DNA of 64,000 bases from Mesorhizobium denitrificans (GCF_003403035.1 NZ_QURN01000002.1:62001-126000), one strand, 5' to 3'; numbered from the stretch's first letter, positions 1-10,906 are shown. The notes: a model not told the origin generated them from the letters alone. Numbers and translations are program-made.

Positions 1-100
1 GGGCGAGTTCCTTATCCATGCGCGTAAAGAATGCCTGCGGCGACTTCGGGTCGTAGCCGCCGACGAAAAATATTGCGCGCCTGGTGATTTGTTCCGTCAT
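1..100 (-). CDS. 5' end of an unrecognised gene, cut by the window edge
   Basis: A reverse-strand reading frame starts with ATG at 100-98 and runs open through the window edge, giving 33 residues. The translation begins MTEQITRRAIFFVGGYDPKS and continues with a short helical stretch. The hydrophobic beta strand followed by a Gly-Gly turn looks like the first strand of an alpha/beta-fold enzyme, but no family can be named from this much. It is divergent from groES, so the roughly 245 bp between them carries both promoters. Confidence 0.55.
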   Translation of the reverse strand, partial: MTEQITRRAIFFVGGYDPKSPQAFFTRMDKELA

Positions 101-217
101 TCAATTGCGAATCCGCTGTCGCTCTTTTATATCGCGCTGCAGCACATAGGAATGCCTTGGTCGAGACCTTGATATTGCATTCCTCGCAAAAAATTTGCGC
201 TAATTTGATGGCCGATC

Positions 218-246
218 CTTGACACTAGGAGGGGGCCAAACTATCT
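218..246 (+). promoter_or_regulatory. groESL promoter (heat-shock or housekeeping type)
   Basis: CTTGAC at 218-223 is followed after 17 bases by CTATCT at 241-246. This fits the alphaproteobacterial RpoH pattern (CTTG, about 17 bases, CYTAT) and also resembles a housekeeping promoter (TTGACA at 219-224). It lies immediately upstream of the CIRCE operator, so transcription would start in or just before the operator. Confidence 0.6.
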
Positions 247-257
247 CCCAGCCATCA

Positions 258-284
258 TTGGCACTCACCTCTACAGAGTGCTAA
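258..284 (+). promoter_or_regulatory. CIRCE operator (HrcA-binding inverted repeat)
   Basis: TTGGCACTC at 258-266 and GAGTGCTAA at 276-284 form the inverted repeat, separated by exactly 9 bases. It matches the consensus TTAGCACTC-N9-GAGTGCTAA at all but one position. CIRCE is the binding site of the HrcA repressor, whose activity depends on GroEL, so groESL here should be under feedback control in addition to heat-shock sigma factor control. Confidence 0.95.
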
Positions 285-344
285 TGCGCATCCGGTTCTG
301 CCGGATTGAGGACATTTCAGAACATCCGATAGGGATAATTCCAA

Positions 345-641
345 ATGGCAAAAACGAAGTTCCGCCCGCTTCATGACCGCGTGGTCGTCCGCCGGGTTGA
401 TTCCGAAGAAAAGACCAAAGGCGGCATCATCATTCCGGACTCCGCCAAGGAGAAGCCGCAGGAAGGCGAAATCATCGCTGTCGGCGCTGGCGCTCGCGAT
501 GAGAGCGGCAAGCTGGTTCCGCTGGACGTCAAGACCGGTGACCGCGTGCTGTTCGGCAAGTGGTCCGGCACAGAAGTGAAGCTCGATGGCGAAGACCTTC
601 TCATCATGAAGGAATCCGACATCATGGGCATCATTGGCTGA
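345..641 (+). CDS. groES: Co-chaperonin GroES
   Basis: Ninety-eight residues, the normal length for GroES. The protein starts [17 protein letters not shown] and has the mobile-loop region [19 protein letters not shown] near residues 18-36, which contacts GroEL. It ends with the conserved [15 protein letters not shown] strand. GroES caps the GroEL ring so that unfolded proteins fold in an enclosed cytoplasmic chamber. The ATG at 345 follows an AGGGAT ribosome site at about 331-336. The gene is the first of a two-gene operon with groEL 52 bp downstream, behind a CIRCE operator and a heat-shock-like promoter. Confidence 0.98.
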   Translation: MAKTKFRPLHDRVVVRRVDSEEKTKGGIIIPDSAKEKPQEGEIIAVGAGARDESGKLVPLDVKTGDRVLFGKWSGTEVKLDGEDLLIMKESDIMGIIG

Positions 642-690
642 TCTCACCCGCAACCAATCACCTGAATTGGGCATTTTGCCCAGGAGCTAA

Positions 691-2337
<1,647 letters not shown>

Positions 2338-2360
2338 GCCTCCCAAGGCACACCACTATG

Positions 2361-2391
2361 AAAGGGCGGCCTCACGGTCGCCCTTTTTCTT
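2361..2391 (+). terminator. Rho-independent terminator of groESL
   Basis: AAAGGGCG at 2361-2368 pairs with CGCCCTTT at 2379-2386 around a 10-base loop, followed by a T-rich run (TTTTTCTTT). It is placed just after the groEL stop codon. Confidence 0.85.
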
Positions 2392-2434
2392 TGTGCGCTG
2401 CGTTTTTTGCGTGAACGCTGAAACAAAGCGTGTA

Positions 2435-2459
2435 GGAACGCGGCTTTGCCGACCGCGTT
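2435..2459 (+). promoter_or_regulatory. EcfG-type (general stress response) promoter of the DUF1236 gene
   Basis: GGAAC at 2435-2439 is separated by 16 bases from CGTT at 2456-2459. This is an exact match to the promoter form recognised by the alphaproteobacterial extracytoplasmic sigma factor EcfG (GGAAC-N16/17-CGTT). The ATG of the DUF1236 gene lies 33 bases downstream. The same bases also form a short AACGCGG/CCGCGTT inverted repeat. Confidence 0.7.
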
Positions 2460-2491
2460 TGGCTCCGTGTTCAACGAACTGGAGAAATCAG

Positions 2492-2791
2492 ATGAAACGC
2501 ATGATCGGCTTGATAGCTGGTGCTGCGCTACTGGCATGAATCGGCGTTGCCTCGGCGCAGGAAGTCATCATCGCGCCTGAGCAGCAAGTGGTAATTCGCG
2601 AATATGTAATCGCGCACCCCGTTGAACCAATCGAAGCTATCGACGGCGTTGCCGTGGGCCAGCGACTTCCGCCGGAAGTCACCCTTGCGCCAATTGAAGC
2701 GCCCGACATGACTTACGGATATGTCGTGATGGGAGATCACACGTTGATTGTTGACCCCGAAACCCGCGAGATCGTTCAGATCATTGAATAA
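2492..2791 (+). pseudogene. DUF1236 exported protein, interrupted by an in-frame TGA in the signal peptide
   Basis: Reading from the ATG at 2492 (GGAGAA ribosome site at 2481-2486) gives MKRMIGLIAGAALLA, then TGA at 2537-2539, then IGVASAQEV in the same frame and a further open stretch to the TAA at 2789-2791. Ignoring the stop, the product would be 99 residues: a signal peptide cleaved after ASA, then a C-terminal segment (VAVGQRLPPEVTLAPI ... YVVMGDHTLIVDPETREIV) typical of DUF1236 periplasmic proteins. Everything else is intact, including the ribosome site, signal-peptide layout, domain and a perfect EcfG promoter. The break is therefore a single recent nonsense change or a base-calling error. 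An internal start would give a product without a signal peptide. Confidence 0.8.
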
Positions 2792-2799
2792 TACCGAAT

Positions 2800-2824
2800 G
2801 GGCGATGCGGAATCCGCATCGCCC
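2800..2824. terminator. Perfect 11-bp hairpin between convergent genes
   Basis: GGGCGATGCGG at 2800-2810 is followed by a 3-base loop and CCGCATCGCCC at 2814-2824. It sits between the ends of the DUF1236 gene and the convergent DoxX gene, so it may terminate both. There is no strong T-run on either side, so it could act with Rho or as an mRNA-stabilising hairpin. Confidence 0.6.
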
Positions 2825-2832
2825 GAAGCCTG

Positions 2833-3222
2833 TCAGCTACGGCCCATTTGCGCATCGACGCTGATCGGTCCCGGACCGGCAGCGGCGATGTAGAGGAATA
2901 TGAAGCAGAATAGCATTGCCGCTTCGCCGCCGTTCAGTACGGGGAAGAATCCGCTGCCTGCATGGCCGAGGAAGTAGGCAAACGCCATCAGACCCGACAG
3001 AACGAACGCCACCGGCCGTGAGAACAGACCAACTGTCAGCAACAGGCCGCCGACAATTTCGAGCACGGCTGCGGTCGTGGTCAACCCATTCAAAGGATAG
3101 GGAAATTCGGCCGGCCAGCCCAGCAGTTTCATCGTTCCATGGGTGAAAAATGTACCCGCGGAGAAAATTCGAAGAATGCTGAGCAGATGCGGCGCATATG
3201 GCCGAAGAAAAGCAAAATCCAT
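2833..3222 (-). CDS. DoxX-family small membrane protein (first of two)
   Basis: Begins MDFAFLRPYAPHLLSILRI, 129 residues, using the ATG at 3222 behind a GAGGT ribosome site. A longer open frame to 3330 exists but the extra N-terminus is Cys-rich and unlike the family. Four hydrophobic helices are visible (about 12-32, 50-70, 75-95 and 100-120), with the family pattern of a Gly-Leu-Phe-Ser-Arg turn between helices 2 and 3 and an ISVDA tail. DoxX proteins are inner-membrane proteins of uncertain biochemical role, often linked to redox or thiosulfate/quinone metabolism. A second DoxX gene lies on the other side of fumC. Confidence 0.85.
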   Translation of the reverse strand: MDFAFLRPYAPHLLSILRIFSAGTFFTHGTMKLLGWPAEFPYPLNGLTTTAAVLEIVGGLLLTVGLFSRPVAFVLSGLMAFAYFLGHAGSGFFPVLNGGEAAMLFCFIFLYIAAAGPGPISVDAQMGRS

Positions 3223-3435
3223 AAACTTGACCTCATGATGAAAGTTTTTTGCCACTCGCTCCCTAGCATGCCAAATCGCAGTGCAACATCGCGGGCAACT
3301 GACAAATCCGTGAGCGCTGGAGCAGGTCACAGCTTTCTAACCGATTTTGTTTTCTATTCAGGTGCTTGGGCGGCTTGAATGCAGCGCAGCGAAGGGTTAG
3401 TCCGCTGACAGCATTTCTGAATTCAGGAGCCTGTC

Positions 3436-4830
3436 GTGGCGAACAAGACCCGCATCGAAACCGATACGTTTGGCCCAATCGAAGTCGCAAGCGACCGTTA
3501 TTGGGGCGCGCAGGCACAGCGCTCGCTTGGAAACTTCAAGATCGGCTGGGAGAAGCAGCCCGTGGCTGTCGTGCGTGCGCTTGGCATCGTCAAGCGCGCC
3601 GCTGCTGAGGCCAATATGGAGCTGAAAAAGCTCGATCCGAAGATCGGCGATACCATCGTCGCTGCCGCGCAAGAGGTCATCGACGGCAAGCTGAACGATC
3701 ATTTTCCGCTGGTCGTCTGGCAGACTGGCTCGGGCACTCAGTCAAACATGAACGCCAATGAGGTCATTTCCAACCGCGCTATTGAAATGCTTGGTGGTGA
3801 GATGGGCTCGAAGAAGCCGGTTCATCCGAACGACCATGTGAACATGAGCCAGTCGTCGAACGACACCTACCCGACGGCGATGCATGTCGCCTGCGCTGAG
3901 CGCATCGTTCACGACCTACTGCCCGCTCTCAAGCATCTGCACAAGGCGCTGGCAAAAAAGTCGAAGGCGTTCGACAAGATCGTCAAGATTGGGCGCACGC
4001 ACACGCAGGATGCCACGCCTCTCACGCTTGGGCAGGAATTTGGTGGTTATGCCGCGCAGGTCGAATCTTCGATCAAGCGCATCGAAAGCACCCTGCCCGG
4101 TCTTTACGAACTGGCCCAAGGTGGCACTGCCGTCGGCACCGGGCTGAATGCGCCCATTGGTTTTGCCGAAAAGGTCGCCAGGCGCATCGCCAAGATCACG
4201 AAGCTGCCTTTCGTAACGGCACCGAACAAGTTCGAAGCGCTCGCTGCACACGACGCGATGGTGTTCTCGCACGGGGCGATCAACGCCGCCGCTGCCGCTC
4301 TTTACAAAGTCGCAAACGACATTCGCTTCCTTGGCTCGGGTCCGCGCTCCGGTCTTGGCGAGCTTTCGTTGCCAGAAAACGAGCCGGGCTCGTCCATCAT
4401 GCCGGGCAAGGTGAATCCCACCCAGTGCGAGGCCATGACGCAGGTTTGCGTGCAGGTGTTCGGCAACAATGCCACCATTAGTTTCGCGGGCAGTCAGGGC
4501 CATTTCGAGCTGAACGTCTACAACCCGGTCATGGCGTATAATTTCCTGCAATCCGTGCAACTCATGTCAGATGCTGCTGTGTCCTTCACGGACAATTGTG
4601 TCGTCGGCATCGAGGCGCGCAAGGACAATATCAAGGCCGCTCTCGAGCGCTCCCTGATGCTGGTCACGGCGCTGGCTCCAACCATCGGCTACGACGCCGC
4701 TGCGAAGATCGCCAAGACCGCGCACAAGAACGGCACCACCCTGCGCGAAGAAGCGCTGAAGACCGGCCTCGTTACGGAGAAGGAATACGACACCATCGTC
4801 CGCGCCGAGCTTATGACCCATCCGGGCTGA
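3436..4830 (+). CDS. fumC: Fumarate hydratase, class II
   Basis: Catalyses reversible hydration of fumarate to malate in the TCA cycle, cytoplasmic, oxygen-stable and iron-free. The 464-residue length is typical. The fumarase/aspartase signature [15 protein letters not shown] carries the catalytic serines at residues 319-320, and the conserved [12 protein letters not shown] and [12 protein letters not shown] stretches are present. Translation starts at GTG 3436 after CAGGAGCC. It is flanked by two DoxX-family genes, the upstream one divergent and the downstream one on the same strand 164 bp away. Confidence 0.97.
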   Translation: MANKTRIETDTFGPIEVASDRYWGAQAQRSLGNFKIGWEKQPVAVVRALGIVKRAAAEANMELKKLDPKIGDTIVAAAQEVIDGKLNDHFPLVVWQTGSGTQSNMNANEVISNRAIEMLGGEMGSKKPVHPNDHVNMSQSSNDTYPTAMHVACAERIVHDLLPALKHLHKALAKKSKAFDKIVKIGRTHTQDATPLTLGQEFGGYAAQVESSIKRIESTLPGLYELAQGGTAVGTGLNAPIGFAEKVARRIAKITKLPFVTAPNKFEALAAHDAMVFSHGAINAAAAALYKVANDIRFLGSGPRSGLGELSLPENEPGSSIMPGKVNPTQCEAMTQVCVQVFGNNATISFAGSQGHFELNVYNPVMAYNFLQSVQLMSDAAVSFTDNCVVGIEARKDNIKAALERSLMLVTALAPTIGYDAAAKIAKTAHKNGTTLREEALKTGLVTEKEYDTIVRAELMTHPG

Positions 4831-4895
4831 GGAACCGGGCACCGGGCTTGATCATCTTGTTCAAGAACCTTCGTTGTGAACACCCCGCCCTTTGC

Positions 4896-4914
4896 CGTTC
4901 ACCATTAATGAACG
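4896..4914. promoter_or_regulatory. Candidate operator upstream of the second DoxX gene
   Basis: CGTTCA at 4896-4901 and TGAACG at 4909-4914 form a perfect inverted repeat around an AT-rich 7-base centre (CCATTAA). It lies 80-100 bp before the DoxX start. The size and symmetry fit a dimeric helix-turn-helix regulator site. No regulator gene is adjacent, so the regulator is unknown. Confidence 0.3.
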
Positions 4915-4994
4915 ATCCGTTCGCAAGCTGCTGGCTCGCCGAACCAGCACTCGCGCGTTAATAGTGCCGCATATTCAACCGGGAACGCAGATTC

Positions 4995-5378
4995 ATGTCC
5001 TCCAACCTTCTTGTCCTCGTCGGCCGGATTTTCCTGTCGGTTCTTTTCATTATGTCCGGCTTTGCCAAGCTCACCGGGCTCGCCGGTACGGCTCAATTCT
5101 TCGCGGCTGTTGGCCTGCCCGCACCGATGATCGTTGCGGTCCTCGTCGGTCTGCTCGAACTGTTTGGCGGCCTTGCAATCCTCGTGGGCTTCAAGACCCG
5201 CGCTGTCGCACTGGTTTTGGCTGTATTCACGCTCGCAGCAACGGCTATCGCGCACATGAACTTTGCTGATCCGATGCAGCTTCTGATGGCACAGAAGAAC
5301 CTCGCAATTGCTGGCGGTTTCCTTGTGCTGGCAGCGTTCGGCGCTGGCATCTACTCGGTTGACGCAAAGCGCACATAA
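4995..5378 (+). CDS. DoxX-family small membrane protein (second of two)
   Basis: A protein of 127 residues starting MSSNLLVLVGRIFLSVLFIM. Four predicted membrane helices (about 5-25, 45-65, 70-90 and 100-120) and the conserved SGFAKLTG motif after helix 1 place it in the DoxX/DoxD family. The end GAGIYSVDAKRT resembles the ISVDA end of the DoxX protein at 2833-3222, so the two are probably distant paralogues. The biochemical function is not established. It is followed by a strong bidirectional terminator. A perfect 6-bp inverted repeat 80-100 bp upstream may be its operator. Confidence 0.85.
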   Translation: MSSNLLVLVGRIFLSVLFIMSGFAKLTGLAGTAQFFAAVGLPAPMIVAVLVGLLELFGGLAILVGFKTRAVALVLAVFTLAATAIAHMNFADPMQLLMAQKNLAIAGGFLVLAAFGAGIYSVDAKRT

Positions 5379-5392
5379 CACCTGACACAAAC

Positions 5393-5427
5393 AAAAAAGG
5401 CCCGCCAGTTGCGGGCCTTCTTCTTTT
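5393..5427. terminator. Bidirectional terminator between DoxX and ppx
   Basis: AAGGCCCGC at 5397-5405 pairs with GCGGGCCTT at 5411-5419 around a 5-base loop. A-tracts precede the stem and a T-rich run (TTCTTCTTTT) follows it, so it can end transcription from both convergent genes. Confidence 0.85.
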
Positions 5428-5437
5428 CCGTCACCGG

Positions 5438-7012
5438 TTATTTTTCCGGAATAGGCGTTCCGCCCTCAACGGCGAGTTCGAGCTTTTTGCCCGTCAGCTT
5501 GGCAAGTTGGGCGAGCCGTCCGATCGGACGCTCCCCGAACAGTGCAGCATCCTCAGCCGGAATGACCAGCGCCAGCACGCCATTGTCGCGCTTTTCCCAT
5601 TTCAGTCGCGGAATGATCCCGGACATGGAAGCGGACAGCAAATACACCACGCGGAAAAGTGCAGCCAGAATCCGCGCGCGTTCGAGATAGCGTGGTGTTG
5701 CCAGCCGCAACAGGTCGGCGCTTGCCGCGGAATCATTCATCACGCCTTCGTGCCGGAACAGGTTCGCCAGCGCGATATAGGCCCGTCCCGGGTGATCCAC
5801 GCCGGTAAACGACGCGTGTGCGATGATGTTCAGCGATTGCGTTCCGCGATATTCAGGATGCGCGCGCCAGCCGATATCGGCCAGCAGGCACGCCGCTTCG
5901 CGATAGCGCGCCTCGTCCTCCGTCTCATCAATGCCAAATGCACGAAACGACGCGGCCGTCCAATCCACCAGTTCATGCGCGTGTTCGACATCGCGTGCGC
6001 GCAGCACGGCAAGCTCCTCAGCGGCGGCAATCAGCGGGTCTTCGCGCTGTTTGCGGCGCGGCAGCAGCGAATAGAGATAGCCCTCGCGCACGCCAGTAGC
6101 CGACAGCACAATTTTAGAGGGCTTCATCCGCTCCACGATTTCGCGCAGCACAATCGCACCATATGAAAGCAGCGCGCGCCGGCTTTTGGAAACCGCGTCG
6201 ATGCCCGCCATGCGGTCGATATTTCCCGTCGCGACCGTCGCCAGAAAATCCATAGACTGCACAGGATCCATCTCGTAATTGTGCATGATTCCAAGTGGAT
6301 AGCCCGTCGCGTGCATGTGCAGCCGCGCGAGGTTTCGCCACGTTCCGCCAACGGCGTAGAAGGCCTTGCCCTCACCGTTTTTAAGTAGTTTTGCGCCTGC
6401 CAGTTCCTGGCGCGCGATCTTCATTGCCTGCAGCAGCGAGCCATTCGCCATATCCTGAAGCCGCAATCCGCCGAGTGGCAAGGTAATCCCCTCGCCGATT
6501 TCGTAGCCATTCACCTCGACGAGTTCGAGACTGCCGCCGCCGAGATCGCCCACGACGCCCACCGGGTTGCGGAAGCCGGAAATAACGCCAAGCGCCGAAT
6601 AATGCGCTTCTTCACGCCCCGACAGAACATTGATCGACGTGCCGAGAATTTTCTCCGCGCGCCGGATGAAGTCTGGCCCATTCTTGGCCTCGCGTGCCGC
6701 CGCTGTTGCAACAACATGCAGTTCCCGCGCGCCTGCTTGCTCGGAAAGCGCGCGAAACCGCCGAAATTCTTCGATTGAGCGCGTCACCGCTTCCGGGTCC
6801 AGCTTGCCGGTTGAGACAATCCCGCGACCGAGACCCGCCAGCATCTTCTCGTTGAAGAAGATTGTCGGCGAGCGCACCAGACCCTCATACACAACAAGAC
6901 GGATCGAGTTGGATCCTATGTCGATCACGGAAACCGGGCGACGGTCCTGAAGTCTGCCCTGTGAGCGTTCGATCAAACTGCTATGCCTTCTTGCGCCGCT
7001 TAAACTGGGCAA
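5438..7012 (-). CDS. ppx: Exopolyphosphatase (Ppx/GppA family)
   Basis: Releases phosphate from the ends of polyphosphate chains; GppA-type members also hydrolyse pppGpp. The product is 524 residues in the frame shown. The N-terminal actin-like fold shows the phosphate-1 motif [18 protein letters not shown] and phosphate-2 motif [13 protein letters not shown], and a C-terminal HD-like extension is present as in rhizobial Ppx. The ATG at 7012 lies inside the end of ppk, a 32-bp overlap. A TTG at 6976, just after the ppk stop, is a possible alternative start that would remove the unconserved first 12 residues. It is co-transcribed with ppk, the polymer-making enzyme. Confidence 0.93.
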   Translation of the reverse strand: MPSLSGARRHSSLIERSQGRLQDRRPVSVIDIGSNSIRLVVYEGLVRSPTIFFNEKMLAGLGRGIVSTGKLDPEAVTRSIEEFRRFRALSEQAGARELHVVATAAAREAKNGPDFIRRAEKILGTSINVLSGREEAHYSALGVISGFRNPVGVVGDLGGGSLELVEVNGYEIGEGITLPLGGLRLQDMANGSLLQAMKIARQELAGAKLLKNGEGKAFYAVGGTWRNLARLHMHATGYPLGIMHNYEMDPVQSMDFLATVATGNIDRMAGIDAVSKSRRALLSYGAIVLREIVERMKPSKIVLSATGVREGYLYSLLPRRKQREDPLIAAAEELAVLRARDVEHAHELVDWTAASFRAFGIDETEDEARYREAACLLADIGWRAHPEYRGTQSLNIIAHASFTGVDHPGRAYIALANLFRHEGVMNDSAASADLLRLATPRYLERARILAALFRVVYLLSASMSGIIPRLKWEKRDNGVLALVIPAEDAALFGERPIGRLAQLAKLTGKKLELAVEGGTPIPEK

Positions 7013-9164
7013 TCCGCTTTGGCGCGTGAGATTTCAGTGCGTCACCCCGGCCCGAGAGGCTTGGGTTGGTCATGAAATATTCCTGAGCGTTGAAGGGTTC
7101 CTCGCCTTCTTCGAGCACCACGCGCCGCGAAGTGCCATCAGCCAGTACATCGAAACTTTGCTGGTTGTCCACGATGTTGCCCAGCATGATCTGGTTCAAA
7201 ACCTGCTCATGCACAGTCTTGTTCTTGATCGGCACCATGCATTCCACACGGCGATCGAGGTTGCGCGGCATAAGGTCCGCCGACGAAATATAGATAATCG
7301 CCTCGTCTGATGGCAGGCCGTGGCCGTTGCCGAAGCAATAAATCCTGCTGTGTTCCAGGAAACGCCCGACAATCGACTTCACGCGGATATTGTCGGAAAG
7401 GCCCGGCACCTGCGGTCGCAGGCAGCAAATGCCACGCACCACGAGTTCGATTTCCACGCCCGCGCGGCTCGCCGCATATAGCGCGTCGATAATCTGCGGA
7501 TCGACCAGCGAATTCATCTTCAACCAAATGCGCGCGGGCCGCCCCTCCTTCGCGTGGACGACTTCCTGCTCGATGTGACCGAGAATGCGGCTGCGGAGCG
7601 TGAACGGCGACACAGCGATGGTCATTTCTTTTGTCGGCTCAGCGTAACCCGTGATGAAATTGAAGATCAGGGCCACATCGCGCGCGATTTGCGCATCCGT
7701 CGTAAAGAATGACAGGTCGGTGTAAATGCGCGCGGTGATCGGGTGATAATTGCCCGTTCCAAGATGCACATAGTTGCGCAGCTTGCCGTCTTCGCGCCGT
7801 ACCACAAGCGACATTTTCGCGTGTGTTTTCAGCTCCATAAAGCCGAAAACCACCTGCACGCCAGCGCGTTCGAGGTCGCGCGCCCAGCGGATGTTTGCTT
7901 CTTCGTCAAAGCGCGCCTTCAATTCGACAAGCGCGGTGACAGACTTGCCCGCTTCCGCCGCATCCACAAGCGCGCGTACGATCGGGCTGTCGTTTGAAGT
8001 ACGGTAAAGCGTCTGCTTGATCGCCACCACTTCCGGGTCAGCCGCCGCCTGCCGCAGAAACTGAACCACCACGTCGAACGATTCGTAGGGGTGATGAACG
8101 ATAATGTCCTTTTCGCCGATTGCCGCGAAGCAATCGCCGCCGTGGTCACGAATTCGTTCGGGAAAGCGCGGATTATAAGGCGTGAATTTAAGATCATCGC
8201 GCGCTACGGATACCAGTTCGGAAATCTGGTTTATGGCAAGCATACCTTTCAGCACGCTGATGCGGCTGCCGGAAACGCCGAGTTCCTGCGCAACGAAGTC
8301 GCGCAATTCTGCCGGCATCTGGCCGTCAAATTCGATACGAATAACCGAGCCGCGGCGGCGGCGCTTGAGTGCCGTCTCAAACAGTTGCACGAGATCTTCA
8401 GACTCTTCGGCAACCTCGATATCGCTGTCTCGAATGATGCGGAACGTGCCGGAACCTTTGACCTCGTAGCCCGGAAACAGCTTGCCCACGAACAGGTTCA
8501 CTGTCGCTTCCAGAGGGATGAAGCGCACATGCTTCTTCTTGGTGTCGGGTAGTCTGATAAACCGCTTCAGCGCCACCGGCAGACGCAGCAAGGCGGACAT
8601 TTCTTCGCCGTTGCGCAGATGCCGCAGTTGCAGCGCTATCGAAAAACCGAGATTGGGAATGAACGGGAACGGGTGCGCCGGGTCGATGGAAAGCGGTGTC
8701 AGAACCGGGAAAATCTGGTCGCGGAAATGCTCCTGCAGCCAAACCTGCTCGTCTTTGGAAAGCGCGTCGGCGGAAACAATCTCAATATGCTCTTTCTTGA
8801 GCACCGCGTTCAAATTATCGAAGCTGTTGTGCTGGTCCTCCTGAAGGCGCCCCACCTCCAGCAGCAGATAGTCAAGTTGCTCCTGCGGCGTGCGTCCGTC
8901 CGGGCTTTTTATCGCGATTCCCTGCCGCACCTGCGCGGCCAGGCCGGCGACGCGCACCATAAAGAATTCATCGAGATTGGCGGCTGAAATCGACAGAAAC
9001 CGCACGCGCTCAAGCAGCGGGTGCGAAATATTTTCCGACTCTTCCAGAACGCGCCGGTTGAACTGGAGCCACGAAAACTCACGATTCACGAAACGGTCGG
9101 GATTCCCCTCCGTTTCACTCCCCGCACCCGAAACTTCCACTCGCAATGGCTTTAGCTCATTCAT
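6981..9164 (-). CDS. ppk: Polyphosphate kinase 1
   Basis: Transfers the gamma phosphate of ATP to a growing polyphosphate chain. About 727 residues from the ATG at 9164; a GTG at 9188 would add eight residues. The N-terminal domain begins [19 protein letters not shown], and the two phospholipase-D-like domains carry the autophosphorylated histidine region [11 protein letters not shown] and the second His motif [10 protein letters not shown]. The C-terminus is basic (FKRRKKA). It forms an operon with ppx. The upstream region has a partial PhoB box, which fits induction by phosphate starvation. Confidence 0.96.
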   Translation of the reverse strand: MNELKPLRVEVSGAGSETEGNPDRFVNREFSWLQFNRRVLEESENISHPLLERVRFLSISAANLDEFFMVRVAGLAAQVRQGIAIKSPDGRTPQEQLDYLLLEVGRLQEDQHNSFDNLNAVLKKEHIEIVSADALSKDEQVWLQEHFRDQIFPVLTPLSIDPAHPFPFIPNLGFSIALQLRHLRNGEEMSALLRLPVALKRFIRLPDTKKKHVRFIPLEATVNLFVGKLFPGYEVKGSGTFRIIRDSDIEVAEESEDLVQLFETALKRRRRGSVIRIEFDGQMPAELRDFVAQELGVSGSRISVLKGMLAINQISELVSVARDDLKFTPYNPRFPERIRDHGGDCFAAIGEKDIIVHHPYESFDVVVQFLRQAAADPEVVAIKQTLYRTSNDSPIVRALVDAAEAGKSVTALVELKARFDEEANIRWARDLERAGVQVVFGFMELKTHAKMSLVVRREDGKLRNYVHLGTGNYHPITARIYTDLSFFTTDAQIARDVALIFNFITGYAEPTKEMTIAVSPFTLRSRILGHIEQEVVHAKEGRPARIWLKMNSLVDPQIIDALYAASRAGVEIELVVRGICCLRPQVPGLSDNIRVKSIVGRFLEHSRIYCFGNGHGLPSDEAIIYISSADLMPRNLDRRVECMVPIKNKTVHEQVLNQIMLGNIVDNQQSFDVLADGTSRRVVLEEGEEPFNAQEYFMTNPSLSGRGDALKSHAPKRIAQFKRRKKA

Positions 9165-9217
9165 GTTCCAATATCCGGTGCTTTGCACCGACCCCGCAAC
9201 GTCTCTAGTCTAACCAT

Positions 9218-9259
9218 TTGACAGGCTTTTGCGACATTTTCGTTTCAATGATGTGACAG
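9218..9259 (-). promoter_or_regulatory. Candidate PhoB box upstream of ppk
   Basis: On the reverse strand CTGTCAC (9259-9253) matches the PhoB half-site CTGTCAT/C fully. Two weaker copies follow at the expected 11-base period (TTGAAAC at 9248-9242, ATGTCGC at 9237-9231), and a further CTGTCAA lies at 9224-9218. The cluster lies 55-95 bp before the ppk start. The half-sites are uneven, so this is a candidate only. Confidence 0.4.
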
Positions 9260-9411
9260 TCTCCATGGGGGAAATGCTTTGCGAAGCACGGCTCGCCAAG
9301 GGTGCCTAATTTCCGTTCGAAGGTTATTCACCCGCGACGCAGCGGCTTCTTGCAAAGCGCGCGGAATTGTTTCAAACGCTTGGAACCAGAACATCGGCAA
9401 GGAGCATAGTC

Positions 9412-9657
9412 ATGGCGGCGGGCGCGATCCCTCATTTCCACAATGACGGCGGCTATGCGACCATTGAAATCGGCGTCACCGAGTTCATGTGCATGGGCGC
9501 GAACCCGCCCTTCGATCACCCACATGTGTTTCTCGACATGGGCGACGATACGGAAAGCGTCTGTCCCTATTGCTCGACCCTGTTCCGCTACAACCCGTCG
9601 CTCCGCCCGGACCAGACCCTGCCGGAAGGCTGCGCCTATCTGGATCACGCTGCCTGA
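9412..9657 (+). CDS. CHCC-type zinc-finger protein (NDUFS6-like)
   Basis: A protein of 81 residues starting MAAGAIPHFHNDGGYATIEI, from the ATG at 9412 behind AAGGAG. The pattern FMCMG, then HPHVFLDMG, then VCPYCSTLFRY is the Cys-His-Cys-Cys zinc-binding motif of the zf-CHCC family. Mitochondrial NDUFS6, a zinc subunit of respiratory complex I, belongs to this family, and alphaproteobacteria carry the ancestral homologue. The likely role is complex I assembly or stability. A FAD monooxygenase follows 24 bp downstream, so the two may be co-transcribed. Confidence 0.85.
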   Translation: MAAGAIPHFHNDGGYATIEIGVTEFMCMGANPPFDHPHVFLDMGDDTESVCPYCSTLFRYNPSLRPDQTLPEGCAYLDHAA

Positions 9658-9681
9658 GGGCGGCGCGCGCCAAGGTCGCGC

Positions 9682-10890
9682 ATGATAGCCAAAGCTCAAT
9701 CCATTCTGATTGCCGGAGCTGGTATTGCCGGACTGTCTGCCGCATTGGCTTTCGCGCGGCGTGGCGCGGATGTGCAAATCTTTGAGCGCGCCGAAAAGCT
9801 TGAAGAAGTCGGCGCAGGGCTACAGCTTTCGCCGAATGCCACGCGCTTTCTCTCGCGCATTGGTGTGCTCGACGAGCTCATGGAAACCGCAGTCGAGCCG
9901 GATGCTATCGTGCTGCGCCGGGCCGATACGCTGCGGGAGATTGGCCGCGTGCCGCTCGGACAAGCCGCCCGCGCTCGCTGGGGTTCGCCCTACCTCGTAT
10001 CGCACCGCGCCGATTTGCAGCGCGCTTTGCTGAATGCCGTCGCGCGACAATCCAGCATCAAACTCTCAACGAACGCGCCAGTCAGCGACATTGATCTGGA
10101 AAGCGACGCACCGCGCATCGCCGTGGGTCGACACGATGGCGAGCGGGACGTTTCGGGCCGACTGATTGTTGGCGCGGATGGCGTCTGGTCAACCATTCGC
10201 GCGCTTTCGGGCAAAGTCGGCGAAAGCCGATTCGTCGGGCAGATCGCATGGCGGCGCACTATGGCGACGGATTCCCCTGCTGCGCAGGCGCTGCTCGCCG
10301 CCTGCCCCGGCCGATGCGTAACCGCGTTTCTGCATCCTGGCTTTCATATGATTGCCTATCCCGTGCGGGGAGGTAAGGCGATCAATCTGGCCGCATTCAC
10401 GCCCACCCGTGTTGAAATGTCGACCGGCTGGAGCCATGAGGGCCAGACATCGAAGCTTCAAAAAGCCATGTACGGCACCGCACCGGCCGTCGCCGCGTTG
10501 GCCACGGATGGCGATTGGCTCGCCTGGCCGATTCATGTCGCAGATCTCGATGCGCCTTGGTCAGCGCCCGTTGGCCTGGCGCTCATTGGTGATGCTGCCC
10601 ACGCTATGACGCCCTTTGCGGCGCAGGGCGCGGCAATGGCGATTGAAGACGCCGAAACGCTCGCCGCTCGCACTGTTGATACACCTGACCTCGCCGCAGC
10701 GCTCCACACCTGGACCGTCGAACGGCGTCGGCGCGTGCTGAAAGTCGCACGTCGCGGTGCGTTCAATCACTTCGCGTGGCACGCATGGGGACCGGCCGCA
10801 ACCGCGCGCGATCTGGTGCTAAAAATGCGCAGTCCAGAGTCCCTGATGGCCGATATGGATTGGCTGTACGGGTGGGATGGTCCGATCTAA
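9682..10890 (+). CDS. FAD-dependent monooxygenase (salicylate hydroxylase/UbiH type)
   Basis: An aromatic-ring hydroxylase-type flavoprotein of 402 residues. The N-terminal Rossmann motif is AGAGIAGLSAAL with a glutamate at the end of strand 2 (IFERAEKLEEVGAG). The middle VGADGVWSTIR is the DG motif that contacts NAD(P)H and FAD, and LIGDAAHAMTPFAAQGAAM is the GD motif binding the FAD ribityl chain. The relatives include salicylate and 6-hydroxynicotinate hydroxylases, so the substrate cannot be read from sequence. It starts at ATG 9682, close behind the CHCC gene, and converges on aapP with a 16-bp gap. Confidence 0.88.
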   Translation: MIAKAQSILIAGAGIAGLSAALAFARRGADVQIFERAEKLEEVGAGLQLSPNATRFLSRIGVLDELMETAVEPDAIVLRRADTLREIGRVPLGQAARARWGSPYLVSHRADLQRALLNAVARQSSIKLSTNAPVSDIDLESDAPRIAVGRHDGERDVSGRLIVGADGVWSTIRALSGKVGESRFVGQIAWRRTMATDSPAAQALLAACPGRCVTAFLHPGFHMIAYPVRGGKAINLAAFTPTRVEMSTGWSHEGQTSKLQKAMYGTAPAVAALATDGDWLAWPIHVADLDAPWSAPVGLALIGDAAHAMTPFAAQGAAMAIEDAETLAARTVDTPDLAAALHTWTVERRRRVLKVARRGAFNHFAWHAWGPAATARDLVLKMRSPESLMADMDWLYGWDGPI

Positions 10891-10906
10891 CCCACCCGCA
10901 CTATCC

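Noticed and set aside
2537..2539. TGA in the DUF1236 gene read as selenocysteine
   Set aside because: It lies inside a signal peptide where selenocysteine has no role, and no obvious bacterial SECIS hairpin directly follows.
3223..3330. Extended N-terminus for the first DoxX protein
   Set aside because: The added 36 residues are Cys-rich and unlike DoxX, while the internal ATG at 3222 has a good ribosome site and the expected first helix.
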